Positions 42,366 to 53,000 are shown, counted from the stretch's first letter. The stretch is 64,000 nucleotides of DNA from Acidovorax sp. (GCA_030692685.1 JAUXZO010000005.1:62001-126000), one strand, 5' to 3'. The notes: generated by a model not told the origin, from the letters alone. Made by a program: numbers and translations.

Positions 42366-43508
42366 TCACTTCGACGGATCTATCAACACCTTGGCCCCGG
42401 TATTGCGCGGGCCGTAAAACGCGATGGCGTCGGCGCTCAGCGCGTCGGCCAGCGACACCGTGCGCGCGTACTGGCTGGCGAACGTGGTTTTCAACTCGGC
42501 GGCCACACGTGTGCGCAGCGCCTGGGCTGCCGCGTCGCCAATCTTGTTCAGGAACGGGAACAGCAGCCACCCACCCACACCCCAGGCCATACCAAACGTG
42601 CGCTGGATCTCGGTGGGGCGCGTGTCCAGGTGGCCATACAGGTACACCTGCTTGTGCACTGCCGACCCATACCGGCTGTATTCCTTGGTCGTGCGGTTGA
42701 TGGCGCTTTCCATGCACTGCAAAATTTGCCCGGCCAACGTGCCGCCGCCCGTGGCGTCAAACGCAATGGTGGCGCCGGTGGCGGCCAGCGCGTCGGTCAG
42801 GTCGGCCATGAAGGTGGGCGCCGTGCTGTCGCACACGTATTGCGCACCCATTTCGCGCAGCAGCGCGGCCTGTTCGGGCTTGCGCACGATGTTGACCAAG
42901 CCAATGCCGTCCTTCTGGCACACCCGGTTCAGCATCTGCCCCAGGTTGCTGGCTGCAGCGGTGTGCACCAGCGCGGTGTGGCCTTCGCGCTTCATCGTCT
43001 CGACCATGCCAAGCGCCGTCAGAGGGTTGACAAAACACGACGCGCCATCGGCCGCCGTGGTGCCCGCAGGCAGCGGCAGGCACTGCGCGGCGGGCATGGT
43101 GCGGTACTGCGCGTACATGGCCCCACCAATCACCGCCACCGTGCGGCCGACAAGCGCTTGCGCTGCGGGGGACGACCCTGCCGCCACCACCAGGCCCGCG
43201 CCCTCGTTGCCCACGGGCATGCTCTCACCCAGGCGTGCCGCCATCCCGGGCATGGCGCGTTCAGGGATGCGGGCCGTCACCACCGGGCGGTCAGCCGTGC
43301 CCGCCACCTGCACGGTCGACAGATCGGCGGGGCCAAACAGCAGGCCAATGTCGGACGGGTTGATGGGCGTGGCCTGGATCTGAATCAACACTTCGTCAGG
43401 CCCGGGGGTAGCCACGGGCGTGGGCTCCAGGCTCACTTGCAGGGTGCCATCTGATTGCACCAGAGAGCGCAACTGGAGAGCGGTCGAAGGAATGTTGGGT
43501 GTGGTCAT
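42366..43508 (-). CDS. MDR-superfamily zinc-binding dehydrogenase
   Basis: A 380-residue MDR protein. The GroES-like half contains PGPDEVLIQIQATPINPSD, and the Rossmann half has NPLTALGMVETMKREGHTALVHTAAASNLGQMLN. The catalytic zinc ligands of alcohol dehydrogenases are not evident. It has an extended C-terminal domain (QRTFGMAWGVGGWLLFPFLN) seen in a subgroup of these enzymes. The substrate is unknown. It is not in an operon; a LysR gene lies 277 bp upstream on the same strand. Confidence 0.85.
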   Translation of the reverse strand: MTTPNIPSTALQLRSLVQSDGTLQVSLEPTPVATPGPDEVLIQIQATPINPSDIGLLFGPADLSTVQVAGTADRPVVTARIPERAMPGMAARLGESMPVGNEGAGLVVAAGSSPAAQALVGRTVAVIGGAMYAQYRTMPAAQCLPLPAGTTAADGASCFVNPLTALGMVETMKREGHTALVHTAAASNLGQMLNRVCQKDGIGLVNIVRKPEQAALLREMGAQYVCDSTAPTFMADLTDALAATGATIAFDATGGGTLAGQILQCMESAINRTTKEYSRYGSAVHKQVYLYGHLDTRPTEIQRTFGMAWGVGGWLLFPFLNKIGDAAAQALRTRVAAELKTTFASQYARTVSLADALSADAIAFYGPRNTGAKVLIDPSK

Positions 43509-43785
43509 GGGGTGCTTTCGGTGAGAAGGTGGGCGCGCGCTTAAAGCAGCTAAAAAAACCCATTTGGCATCGTTGCCGCGTCTTGTCGAACTAGCGTACT
43601 GCCTGCGACACAGCGCCTGGACAAAACCGAAAACCGTTTCGCTGAGTTTTGTTAGCCGCTCTTAGCAGGCGGCAGAAGCCCATTAAAACGGTTTTGCGTT
43701 GCATGCGTGGTCGCGCAAGTGATTTACCGGCTGGGTGGTTCTTGCGACGGCATCTTTGAACGGCTTCAAATGGATGGACGCCGAC

Positions 43786-44664
43786 TCAATGGCCACCCTT
43801 GGCCCCCAGTGTCCGCACCATCTGCTCATACATCGCATCCACCGCTGGCGCGCGCAACGACTGCTTGCTGCGCAGCACCGCCACGTTCATCGAATCTAGC
43901 GGCGGCAGATCAAACTCTGCGGGCAGGTTCTGCAAAATCTGCAGGTTGGCGGGCACGCTGCAGCGTGTGAGCACCGCCACGGCCAGGCCGCTTTCCACCG
44001 CTGCCAGCTGCCCCGCCAGGCTGGAGCTGTGGTACACGATGCGGTAGGCGCGCCGCCGTACCGCCAGCGCCTTCAGCGTGGCAGTGCGCGCCATGCTTGT
44101 GGACTCGTACACCGCCAGCGGCAGCGGGTCGCGTCGCCACACCTCAAACTGCGCGGCGCCCACCCACACCAACGGTTCTTCAAACAAAAAATGCCCACGC
44201 TGAGGCTTGTCGCGCGACACCAGGGCCAGGTCCAGCTCGCCACGCACCACACGCGGGATGAGCGAGGTCGACTGCTCACACGTCAGCTCAATCTCTACCC
44301 CCTGATACCGGTTCGAAAAACTGCGCAGCACCGGCGTGAGGTACATGCTGGCGTAGTCGTCTGGCACCCCCAGCCGCACGCGCCCCGCCAGCTGCGGGCC
44401 AAACAGCGCGGCCTGTGTTTCGGCCTGCAAGTCCAGCATGCGGCGCGCATACGACAGCAGCTCCACCCCGGCGGGCGTCACCTCAAGGTGGCGCGGGCCG
44501 CGCAGCAGCACCGGGCGGCCTAGCGCAGCCTCCAGCTTCTTGATCTGCATGCTGACCGCCGATTGCGACCGGTGCACCAGAGGCGCTGCGCCCGACAGCG
44601 AGCCCGCATCCACCACCGCCACCAGCGCACGCAGCCAGTCGATCTGAAAGTCGGGATAGTTCAT
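43786..44664 (-). CDS. LysR-family regulator, divergent from a DMT transporter
   Basis: A 292-residue LysR regulator: DNA-binding part FQIDWLRALVAVVDAGSLSG and RSQSAVSMQIKKLEAALGRPVL, followed by the effector domain. It is divergent from the EamA-type transporter gene at 44928 and probably controls it. R2 repeats lie in the spacer. Confidence 0.9.
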   Translation of the reverse strand: MNYPDFQIDWLRALVAVVDAGSLSGAAPLVHRSQSAVSMQIKKLEAALGRPVLLRGPRHLEVTPAGVELLSYARRMLDLQAETQAALFGPQLAGRVRLGVPDDYASMYLTPVLRSFSNRYQGVEIELTCEQSTSLIPRVVRGELDLALVSRDKPQRGHFLFEEPLVWVGAAQFEVWRRDPLPLAVYESTSMARTATLKALAVRRRAYRIVYHSSSLAGQLAAVESGLAVAVLTRCSVPANLQILQNLPAEFDLPPLDSMNVAVLRSKQSLRAPAVDAMYEQMVRTLGAKGGH

Positions 44665-44847
44665 GCAGATAGGTCTCGCAATCGCAATGTATTTGGTTAT
44701 CGAATACTAATCGTTCGAACTATGCGCTTTACCAGCGACGGGGAAGCACTGACGATCAGCGCCATGAACCCAAAAACCTCCGCACTCTCAACGCTTGCAA
44801 CGCTTGAGTCAACCGCGATGGATTCGGCATCTTTGAACTTGAAATAT

Positions 44848-44907
44848 CCGTTCGGGCTGAGCCTGTCGAAGCCTTCCGCAGCGCTTCAACAAGCTCAGCC
44901 CGTACGG
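44848..44907. repeat. Family R2 inverted pair
   Basis: CCGTTCGGGCTGAGCCTGTC-GAAGC and the opposite half ending AAGCTCAGCCCGTACGG, about 20 bp upstream of the transporter start. Confidence 0.8.
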
Positions 44908-44927
44908 TGCAAGCGGATTCATGCCGA

Positions 44928-45863
44928 ATGAGTACCGTCAAGCACTCCACCATCGGCACCCCAGCCACCGCACGCGACCGCCAGGGCCAGTGGCTGATGA
45001 TTGCCGGTGGCGCGCTGCTGGGCACCATCGGTGTGTTTGTGGAAGAGGCGGGCCAGCACCCGCTGGTCACCGTGTGGTTTCGCTGTGCATTTGGTGCAAT
45101 GGCGCTGCTGGCCTGGTGCCTGGCCACGGGGCGGGGAAAGCAACTATTTCTGCACGGCCGCGCCCGCTGGGTGGCCTGCGCCACCGGCATGTTGATGGTG
45201 ATGAACTGGGCGCTGTTCTTTGCGGCCATCCCGCGCACCTCGATTGCGGTGGCCACCGTGATCTTTCACATCCAGCCCATCTGGGTCATCGTGTTCGGCG
45301 CGCTGTTCTTGCGCGAGGCCGTGTTGCCCATGCAGTGGCTGGCCACACTGGCTGCGCTGGGTGGCCTGGTGCTGACCACGGGGTTGCTCGACAGCGCCGC
45401 AGCCGCCGCAGCGGCCAGCAGCAGCGGCGACTACATGGCTGGCGTGTTGATGTGTCTGGGCGGCTCGCTCTGCTATGCGGGCGTGACGCTGCTCGCAAAC
45501 ACACAGAAAACCATCAGCCCCTATGCCATGGCGCTGTGGCAGTGCCTGGTGGGCGCGGTAGCGCTGGCGTGGGCGCCCATCGTGCTGGGCTGGCCGCAGC
45601 AGGGCGCCGCGTGGGGCTGGCTGCTGGGCCTAGGCGTGCTGCACACCGGCCTGGCGTATGTGGTGCTGTTTGCCGGCATGTCGCGCCTGGGCTTGGGGCG
45701 CATTGCGGTGCTGCAGTTTGTGTACCCGCTCACGGCGGTGCTGGTGGACTTGGTGGTGTATGGGCGCACGCTCGGCCCCATCCAACTGGGCGGCGTGGGG
45801 CTGATGGCTGTGGCGCTGTGGACGCTGCGGCGGCCGGGCAAAGCGGCGGTGGCTAGCGGGTGA
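44928..45863 (+). CDS. EamA/DMT-family transporter
   Basis: A 311-residue inner-membrane transporter with ten predicted helices in two EamA repeats (first repeat GGALLGTIGVFVEEAGQHPL, later FHIQPIWVIVFGALFLREAV; second repeat TGLAYVVLFAGMSRLGLGRIA). Substrates of this family are amino acids, metabolites or drugs. Divergent from a LysR gene. The ATG at 44928 was chosen; seven upstream codons are R2 repeat sequence. Confidence 0.9.
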   Translation: MSTVKHSTIGTPATARDRQGQWLMIAGGALLGTIGVFVEEAGQHPLVTVWFRCAFGAMALLAWCLATGRGKQLFLHGRARWVACATGMLMVMNWALFFAAIPRTSIAVATVIFHIQPIWVIVFGALFLREAVLPMQWLATLAALGGLVLTTGLLDSAAAAAAASSSGDYMAGVLMCLGGSLCYAGVTLLANTQKTISPYAMALWQCLVGAVALAWAPIVLGWPQQGAAWGWLLGLGVLHTGLAYVVLFAGMSRLGLGRIAVLQFVYPLTAVLVDLVVYGRTLGPIQLGGVGLMAVALWTLRRPGKAAVASG

Positions 45864-45909
45864 GGCGCAGGGCGATTGCGTCAGGCGCCTCGCGGTGCTG
45901 CCTGCTCCA

Positions 45910-45970
45910 CCCGTTCGGCTGAGCTTGTCGAAGCCTTGTTCGGCCCCTGCACATCCTCAGCCCGATGAGG
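45910..45970. repeat. Family R2 pair (degenerate)
   Basis: CCGTTCGGCTGAGCTTGTCG-AAGCC followed by a weaker inverted half (CATCCTCAGCCCGATGAGG). It lies between convergent genes. Confidence 0.65.
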
Positions 45971-46034
45971 CCGTCGAGACAGCGGGGCACGCACGCCGCC
46001 GCTGATGCTGGCGCTCGCGATCGCTCACGATCGC

Positions 46035-47075
46035 TCAAGGCGCCTTGCCTGCCGGAATGTGCCGCTGGAAGAACCCCACCACCTTCGCATTGAACGTCTG
46101 GTGAAACGCCACCCGGTCAAACCCCGGCGCATCGCGGCAAATCTCTGGTGCCGCTTCGGCCAGCGCGGGCGAGCAGGGCGCCAGAAACGCGTAGTGCTCT
46201 GCGTTGGTGGCCACATGCCAGTCGGGTGCGCGGGGCAGGCCTGCGCGCAGCACCTCCACGCTTTGCAGCGTGACGCCACTGCCACCCAGCGCCGAGGCCC
46301 AAAGCTGCACGGGCGTGCTGACCTGCCCCAGCCCCTTGGCGTCGAACATGCTCAACGGGTCCACGATGACTGCCGCGCGGATGCGCGGGTCCGGCGCAGG
46401 AGTGGCGGGGATCTCGTTGCGCCGGATCTCGCCGCAAAGGAGCCGCATGGACAGCGGTGGGCACAGGTCCGGGCGCAGTGTCCAGTCTGGCACCGCGCCG
46501 ATGTTCACCAGCCCCGTGTAGCCGCCTCGCGAAAAGCCAAAAAAGCCCACCTTGCCCGCGTCTAGCTGCGCGCGCTGGGGCCAGTTGCCCAGCATGTAGT
46601 CCGTCAGCCGCCGCATGTCCACCGGCCGCGTGGCAAAGGCCGAGAGGTGGCCCTGGCGGCTCACATCCTGAAAGTTGTCGCCCGGGTGGTTGATGGCGGC
46701 CACCACATAGCCTGCATCCGCCAGCGCAGCCGCCGTGTCGTGGTGTCCCAGAGCCGAGCCGCCTGCGCCGTGCGACACCACCACCAGCGGCAGGCCTTGC
46801 CCGGCAATACCGGCAAGGGGGCAGTCGCGCGTGCCTTGCAGCACCAGCGGCGCCAGGTCGATGCGGCCCGGCGGCGTGCCACAGGGCGACCACACCGCGC
46901 CGCGCAGCGCAGGCCCGTCCTTGTCTGCGGGCACCTCGATGAAGGCAAAGCCCGCCGCCTGGGCCAGGGTGGCGGCGCAGCCAAGCGCTGCGGCCAACAG
47001 CGAACGAATGCCCAGGCCGAAGCGTGAAGAAGAACGGGCACGAAGGCGCAAGCGATGCAGCGATGAAATAGTCAT
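46035..47075 (-). CDS. Exported alpha/beta hydrolase (platelet-activating factor acetylhydrolase/dienelactone hydrolase-like)
   Basis: A 346-residue protein with a signal peptide (LRARSSSRFGLGIRSLLAAALG ... LAQAA region) and a serine hydrolase fold. VVVSHGAGGSALGHHDTAAAL is the oxyanion-strand motif and GFFGFSRGGYTGL holds the nucleophilic serine (GxSxG-type FSRGG). The C-terminal NAEHYAFLAPCSP has the catalytic histidine. The substrate is unknown. Confidence 0.82.
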   Translation of the reverse strand: MTISSLHRLRLRARSSSRFGLGIRSLLAAALGCAATLAQAAGFAFIEVPADKDGPALRGAVWSPCGTPPGRIDLAPLVLQGTRDCPLAGIAGQGLPLVVVSHGAGGSALGHHDTAAALADAGYVVAAINHPGDNFQDVSRQGHLSAFATRPVDMRRLTDYMLGNWPQRAQLDAGKVGFFGFSRGGYTGLVNIGAVPDWTLRPDLCPPLSMRLLCGEIRRNEIPATPAPDPRIRAAVIVDPLSMFDAKGLGQVSTPVQLWASALGGSGVTLQSVEVLRAGLPRAPDWHVATNAEHYAFLAPCSPALAEAAPEICRDAPGFDRVAFHQTFNAKVVGFFQRHIPAGKAP

Positions 47076-47211
47076 GGCGATGTAGTGACGTAGTTGGGTA
47101 TCACGGAGGCCTTGCCCGCCGAGTGTGCCGCAGCGTGCGCACCAGGGCTTCACCGATCTTGCAAGCGTGCGGCACGCCCGGTGCCGGTCAGGGCTGGTGC
47201 TGCTGCACTAG

Positions 47212-48213
47212 TTACTGTCCAAACACCATGGCCTGGTGGGCAGACACACCTGCCAGCACCCCTTCAGCCGACGCCAGTGTGGCGTTGTGGCGCATCAATG
47301 TCAGGTCGCCAGCGGCATACACGCCGGGCACGGTGGTCATCTTGTTGGCATCGGTGCGAACGAACGGCCCCATGGGCCCATCGTCGAACGCGCAGCCCAG
47401 CTGCTCGGCCAGCGGGCTGGATGGGCGCGTGGACGCCGCTACATACAGAGCATCGAGTGGCACCACACGCGCATCGCCGCCGCCGGTGGCCTGCAGGCGC
47501 ACACCCCGCAGCGCCTGGCCCGGGCCTTCCAGCGCGGCGATGGGTGCGGGTTCTATGGCAATGCCCAGCGCCCGCAGCCGCTCGCGCTCGCTGGGCTCCA
47601 GCGTGGTCTCGCCATTCAAGAAGAGGGTGGTCGGGCCCCAGTCGGCAATCAGCTGCGCGTGCATGCCCGACGGCGGCGAGTGGTACAGCACGCCCAGCCG
47701 CTGGCCCGCAAACTCATAGCCGTGGCAATACGGGCAGTGCAAAACTGTAGCCCCCCAGCGCTCGCGAAGGCCCGCAATGTCGGGCAGGCCATCCAACACG
47801 CCAAAGGCCAGCACCAGCTTGTGAGCCTCCATGGTTGCGCCATCGTTCAGCACCACTTCAAACCCGTTCTCTGGTGACCCGGCGCGTTGCTGCGCCGTGG
47901 CCGACACCACCGTGCCCTGGCGCAACGTCACCTTGGGGTAGGCCAGCAGCTTGCGGCGCGCCTGCTCGATCATCGCCAGCGGCGGCTCGCCGTCTTGCCC
48001 GAAGAAGCCGTGCGACGCTGCCGCAAACCTGTTGCGCGGCTGGCCTGCGTCTACCACGCACACCCGCCGCCGCGCGCGGGCCAGCTGCATCGCGGCCGAC
48101 AGGCCTGCAAAGCTGCCGCCGACCACGATGGCGTCATACGCCGCTGTCGTCGCCGTCGGTGCCATGGCCGCTGTGGTCATTGTTTGCGTCGTCGTGGTTG
48201 TGGTCATGGTCAT
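47212..48213 (-). CDS. Thioredoxin-reductase-like FAD/NAD(P)H oxidoreductase
   Basis: A 333-residue flavoprotein. FAD motif YDAIVVGGSFAGLSAAMQLA, redox pair C-P-Y-C in LHCPYCHGYEF, and the C-terminal VPGVYAAGDLT FAD-binding motif are present, as in thioredoxin reductase and AhpF-like proteins. The N-terminus is a Thr/Met-rich run encoded by the same bases, in another frame, as the His/Asp tail of the upstream Rrf2 gene. The start is uncertain: 48213 (with AAGG), 48180 or 48165. It overlaps the Rrf2 gene by 30-80 bp. Confidence 0.88.
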   Translation of the reverse strand: MTMTTTTTTQTMTTAAMAPTATTAAYDAIVVGGSFAGLSAAMQLARARRRVCVVDAGQPRNRFAAASHGFFGQDGEPPLAMIEQARRKLLAYPKVTLRQGTVVSATAQQRAGSPENGFEVVLNDGATMEAHKLVLAFGVLDGLPDIAGLRERWGATVLHCPYCHGYEFAGQRLGVLYHSPPSGMHAQLIADWGPTTLFLNGETTLEPSERERLRALGIAIEPAPIAALEGPGQALRGVRLQATGGGDARVVPLDALYVAASTRPSSPLAEQLGCAFDDGPMGPFVRTDANKMTTVPGVYAAGDLTLMRHNATLASAEGVLAGVSAHQAMVFGQ

Positions 48214-48664
48214 GAGAAATTGCCTTGTGCGAGTGGCCCCCGGCCACCATGCGTTGATGAAAATCGGCCGACAACTGCGCCAGCGACACCTCGCCCAGCC
48301 GCGCCAGTAGCACTTGCTCGGCCGCCTCAAACGCGTCAGACAACGCGGCATTTACCGCTTGCTCCACTACACAGCCGGGGCTCTCTACACGGTTGCTCAC
48401 GGCCAGCAACGTGGGCGCGCCCAGCGCCTCGTGGATGTCGCGCAGCGTGATGTCTGCCAGCGGGCACGACAGCACCCACCCGCCGCCATGCCCCTTGGCC
48501 GACGACACAAACCCCGCATACCGCAAGCCCGCCATCAGGCGGCGGACAACGACGGGGTTGGTCTGCATGGCCTGCGCCAGTGATTCAGACGTGGCGGGGC
48601 CATCCATCTCTGCCATGTGCAGCAGCGCGTGGAGGACATTGGAAAGGCGGCTATCTCGTTTCAT
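48134..48664 (-). CDS. Rrf2-family regulator with His/Asp-rich C-terminal tail
   Basis: A 176-residue Rrf2 protein: winged helix (LSNVLHALLHMAEMDGPATS, then VVVRRLMAGLRYAGFVSSAKG and GGGWVLSCPLADITL). The iron-sulfur cysteine triplet typical of IscR/NsrR is absent; only C67 and C98 are present. Residues 142-176 form a tail with eight histidines and many Asp/Asn, a possible metal-binding stretch. The gene overlaps the downstream flavoprotein gene, so the regulator probably controls that gene. Confidence 0.85.
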   Translation of the reverse strand: MKRDSRLSNVLHALLHMAEMDGPATSESLAQAMQTNPVVVRRLMAGLRYAGFVSSAKGHGGGWVLSCPLADITLRDIHEALGAPTLLAVSNRVESPGCVVEQAVNAALSDAFEAAEQVLLARLGEVSLAQLSADFHQRMVAGGHSHKAISHDHDHNHDDANNDHSGHGTDGDDSGV

Positions 48665-48731
48665 GCAACATTAAAAGTTCCGTGATGCTAGCATGTGTCC
48701 AGAAACAATGGTTGCGGATGTGATTGACTAC

Positions 48732-48785
48732 TCAATTGATAGCTACTAGCGCTTGTTGGATAAGCGATAGAGGCCAATTTGGCAT
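48732..48785. repeat. Dispersed palindrome, family R1 (copy 7)
   Basis: attgatagctactagcgctt, a loop, then taagcgatagaggccaattt, between the divergent Rrf2 and methyltransferase genes. Confidence 0.8.
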
Positions 48786-48816
48786 AATTTTTGGCATGCC
48801 TCGAACACTACCCCGC

Positions 48817-48889
48817 CCGTTCGGGTTGAGCTTGTCGAAGCCCTGCGCCAAGCCTTGCAATCCCTTTGGACAAGCTCAGCGCGAGGCGC
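48817..48889. repeat. Family R2 pair
   Basis: CCGTTCGGGTTGAGCTTGTC-GAAGCC and the opposite half ending GACAAGCTCAGCGCGAGGC, 23 bp before the methyltransferase start. Confidence 0.75.
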
Positions 48890-48911
48890 CGTACTTACCG
48901 GACACCACACC

Positions 48912-49631
48912 ATGACCCATCCCACCACTTCCCCCTTCACCAACCCCGCCGCCATTGCCCGCTATGCCGAAGGCCCGCGCCGCAACGTGCCGGGCTACGA
49001 CAGCCTGCTACCCATGGTCCGCATCCTGCTGGCCGAACGCGTGCCCGCCAACGGCCGCGTGCTGGTGGTGGGCGCAGGCGGCGGGCTGGAGTTAGAAGAC
49101 ATGGCCCGGGCGCACCCCGGCTGGCGTTTTGATGGCGTGGACCCCAGCCAGCCCATGCTGGATTTGGCGGCGCAGCGGCTGGAGGCTGCGGGTGTGTCAG
49201 ACCGCGTAGCGCTGCACCACGGGTATGTGCAGAGCGCACCGCTCGGGCCGTTTGATGGCGCTACGTGTTTGCTGACTTTTCACTTTGTGCCGCGTGAGGA
49301 GCGTGTGCCCATGGCGGCAGAAATCCGGCGGCGGTTGAAGCTCTGGGCGCCGTTCGTCGCGGTGCATCTGAGCGTGGCGGCTGGTGGTGGTGCTGACGGC
49401 GAAGAAGGTGGGGCAGGGGAGCGCGACTTGTGGCTGTCGCGCTATGCAGCGTTTCTGGTGGCGTCCGGCCGGGCGCCGGAACATGCGGCCAAAGCGCGGG
49501 ACAAGATTGCTGCAGAACTGGCGGTGCTGACGCCGCAGGAAGACGAGGCGATTCTGCACGAGGCCGGATTCAGCGATGTGCAGATGTTTTATATGGGGTT
49601 TGCGTTCAGGGGATGGCTGGCGTGCGCGTGA
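48912..49631 (+). CDS. Class I SAM-dependent methyltransferase
   Basis: A 239-residue methyltransferase with the SAM-binding motif VLVVGAGGGLELEDMA, acidic loop WRFDGVDPSQPM and the later VALHHGYVQSAPLGPFDGA. The catalytic pocket suggests a small-molecule methyltransferase of the Methyltransf_25 type. The ATG at 48912 was chosen because the preceding codons are R2 repeat sequence. Substrate unknown. Confidence 0.87.
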   Translation: MTHPTTSPFTNPAAIARYAEGPRRNVPGYDSLLPMVRILLAERVPANGRVLVVGAGGGLELEDMARAHPGWRFDGVDPSQPMLDLAAQRLEAAGVSDRVALHHGYVQSAPLGPFDGATCLLTFHFVPREERVPMAAEIRRRLKLWAPFVAVHLSVAAGGGADGEEGGAGERDLWLSRYAAFLVASGRAPEHAAKARDKIAAELAVLTPQEDEAILHEAGFSDVQMFYMGFAFRGWLACA

Positions 49632-50012
49632 TCGGCATGAAAGACCGTACTCGGCTAGAAGCTGCCAGTCAGCCCTTTTTCCTGCCCGATCGCTTCAGGC
49701 TGGTTGCTGTCGTTCCGCTCTTGTTCCCAAAGGGTTGCTTTCACTGATAGTGGCCATAAACATTCCAGGCAACGAACAAATTCCCAAAACCTTGGCCGAC
49801 CCATGCGCGGACTCCTCGTCGACTATGGATGGTGCAATACCAATAACAGCCAGCATCCCTCAGTCCATTGGAATTCTGTTCATTCCGGGTCTAGGCATTG
49901 AGGTGTTTTAGCCTGGGTACGCCCTTGACGGTGGCAGGCTGAGCGCCTGCTGGCCAAGCGCTAGCAGCTATTGTTTTTGAGTTGCCCTTTCAAGCTCGCG
50001 GGCTGTCGCCCA
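49632..50012. other. Gene-free convergent spacer with R1 copy 8
   Basis: 381 bp between the methyltransferase and the large surface protein gene, which converge. An R1 palindrome occupies 49939-49980. In the rest I see no credible gene or RNA. Confidence 0.7.
49939..49980. repeat. Dispersed palindrome, family R1 (copy 8)
   Basis: ctgagcgcctgctggcc, then aagcgctagcagctattg, a shortened R1 copy between convergent genes. Confidence 0.65.
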
Positions 50013-53000
50013 TCAACCCCTGGACAGGCCCCGCTGTCTGCGCCAGCCCAGGAACCCCAGCATGGCCGACAACAGCCCCAGCGCCCAGGGCGCGTCCACT
50101 GGGATGCCCACCGCACCTCCACCCAGAGGGCCCGCCGCTAGCGCAAACGGATCGCTGATGCCGCCCACCGTCGCGTCCGAGTCTCCTGCGCCGTTGTCGG
50201 TAACGGTGTAGGTCACCGTCTTGCGATCTCCGCTGAGCGTCACGCCGCCCAGTTGGAACCATGTAGACGCCGCCACCACACCGCCCACTGCGGCGGTGGC
50301 AGGGCCAAACTTCCAGAACTGCATGCCTGCTGGCAGGGCCTGCGGATAGGTGATGGCCATGGTCACGGTACCCGTGCAGGAGGTGGCTTGGAAGGCGTAT
50401 TCGCCATACGGCATCGTCTTGCCTGCTGGCGCGGGGTTGGACAGGCTGGCAAAACCACTGGTGGGATCGAGCGTGCAGGTGGGCCCGCCGCCAGAGAGCG
50501 TTGCCGTTGCAGCGCCCACCATGCCCGGTGGCGTGCCCGTCGCCGTCAGCAGGCGCGGGACCACTGCGTTGGACGCAGCGGATGGCGCGCCAGGGCCGAC
50601 GGAATTGGTTGCCGCCACCGTGAACGTATATGACGTGCCGTTGGTAAGACCCATTACGGTGATGGGAGAAGCGGCGCCCGTTGCCGTCGCCCCTCCGGGG
50701 CTGGCCGTCACGGTATACCCGGTAATTGATGCTCCACCGGTAGATGCAGGTGCGGTAAACGTCACAGTGGCCTCGGCATTCCCAGCGCTCGCGGTAACGA
50801 TGGTCGGCGCGCCGGGTACCACTGCATTCACGGTAAAGGAACGGCTCACCTGGGTAGCTGCCAGATAGGAGCCGTTTCCAGCTTGGTCTGCGTTAATTGT
50901 GCAGGTGCCAGCGCTCACAAAGGTCAGCGCGCCACCAGTCGTGATCGTGCATACACCCGTGGTTGACGACGTGAAAGTCGGAGTCAGACCCGAGTCGGAT
51001 GTGGCGGTAAGCGTCGGCGTGGAGCTGAAATTCTGCGCGCCGGGATTGTTGAAAGTGATCGTCTGTATTGCCGCCGGGGTAATGGAGTTGGAAGCTGCCG
51101 ATGCAGCGCCCGTGCCCGCACTGTTGGTTGCAGTGACGGTGAACGTGTAGGCAACCCCGTTCGTCAGGCCGGTCACGGTGACCGGCGAATTGGAACCGGT
51201 GGCGTTGGCTCCGCCCGGATTGGCGGTGACGGTGTAGCCAGAGGCGATGATGGCCGCGCCGCCGGTGGAGGCCGGGGCGGCGAAGGTGACCGTGGCTTCG
51301 GTATCGCCAGCGGTCGCCGTGCCTATGGTGGGCGCGCCAGGCACTATGGCGTTCACGGTAAAGGTCTGGCTGACCTGTGGAGCTGCCAGAAAGGAGGTAT
51401 CGCCCGCCTGGTTCGCATTGATGGTGCAGCTGCCTGCCGTTACAAAGGTCAGGGCACCGCCTGCAGTGATGGTGCAGACACCGGCAGTCGCAGTAGTGAA
51501 TGAGACTGCATATCCGCCACCCGCAGATGAAGTTGCCGTGAGGGTCGGCGTGGTCCCAAAGTTCTGCGCCCCAGGATTGTTGAAGGTGATGGTCTGCGGC
51601 GACGCTGGCGTCACCGAGTTGGAGGCGGCCGAGGGATTGCCTTCGCCAGCCGAGTTGGTCGCAGTGACTCGGAACGTGTAGGCAACACCGTTCGTCAGGC
51701 CGGTCACGGTGATCGGCGAGCTGGAGCCGGTGCCGGTAAACCCACCTGGATTGGCGGTGACGGTGTAGCCACCAGCGAGGATGGCGGCGCCTCCCGTGGA
51801 GGCAGGTGCCGTAAATGTCACAGTGGCTTGGGTGTCACCCGCAGTTGCCGTACCGATGGTGGGTGCACCCGGCACGATGGCGTTCACGGCGAAGGATCGG
51901 GTCACCGTGGGGGCCGCATTCCATGCGCCGTTGCCACTCTGGTCCGCATCAATCGAGCAAGATCCTGCTGCCACAAAGGTCAGCGCACCGCCGCTGGTAA
52001 TTGTGCAAACGCCTGTGGTGGACGAGGTGAACGTCGGTGTCAGACCGGATGAAGCGGTTGCAGGCAGCGTTGGTGTCGTCCCAAAATTTTGCGCGCCCGG
52101 ATTGGCAAAGGTTATGGCCTGGTCGCCCTTGGGCGTTGCGGAGTTGGAAGCTCCGGACGCCACGCTGGTGCCTACGGCATTGGTGGCCGTCACTGTGAAC
52201 GTGTAGGCCGTACCGTTGTTTAGACCGGTGACGGTCGCGGTGCAGGCCGCTGGCCCCGGGCAAGTGCCAAAGGCCCCGCCCGGATTTGCGGTGGCGGTGT
52301 AGGTGGTGATGGCCGAGCCACCGTTGCTTGCTGGTGCGGTGAAGGTCACGCTCGCTTGCCCATCGCCCGCGGTGGCTGTGCCGATGGTGGGGGCCGTAGG
52401 CGCGGTGGGGATGAGTACCGTGTGCGTTGCCCCGCTGGAATACGCTGCAGGGCTGGCATTGCCCGCTGCGTCCTGTACGTTGGTGCCGCCGTTGAGGGTG
52501 AGCTTGAGCGTGCCGTTGCCAGAAATACCTGACACGGTCACGTCCACGGACGAGCCGGAAGAGGCTGACACACCCGCAATGGCGCCCGCAGCCGTACCGG
52601 TGGCTGCGAGCGCGAAGTCATCCGTGGAAATGTTGCCGACCAGCTCGTTGAAGTTGACTGTGAAGGCCATGCTTGTGGCGTTTGCTGCCGGGCTTCCGCT
52701 CACGGCAATGCTACTGACGGCGGGCTGGATGTTATCCACCGTAGCGTTGGTGGAGTCGGCCATGGTGGTATTGCCACCGGCATTGGTCGCCGTGACGCTA
52801 ACGTTGCGGTTTGTATTGCTTACCGCTCCTGCGGTGATGGTGTAGGTCGCTGTCCAGGTCCCACTGCTGTTGGTGGCAGCCACGGCAGCGCCGCCTCCAA
52901 ACTGGCTGAAATTGACCGTGACGCCGGTGACACCACTGTTGTTGTCCCCTCCCGCCGTGTTGTCCCAGGTGGCCGTGACCGTATCGCCGATCTTGTAGGC

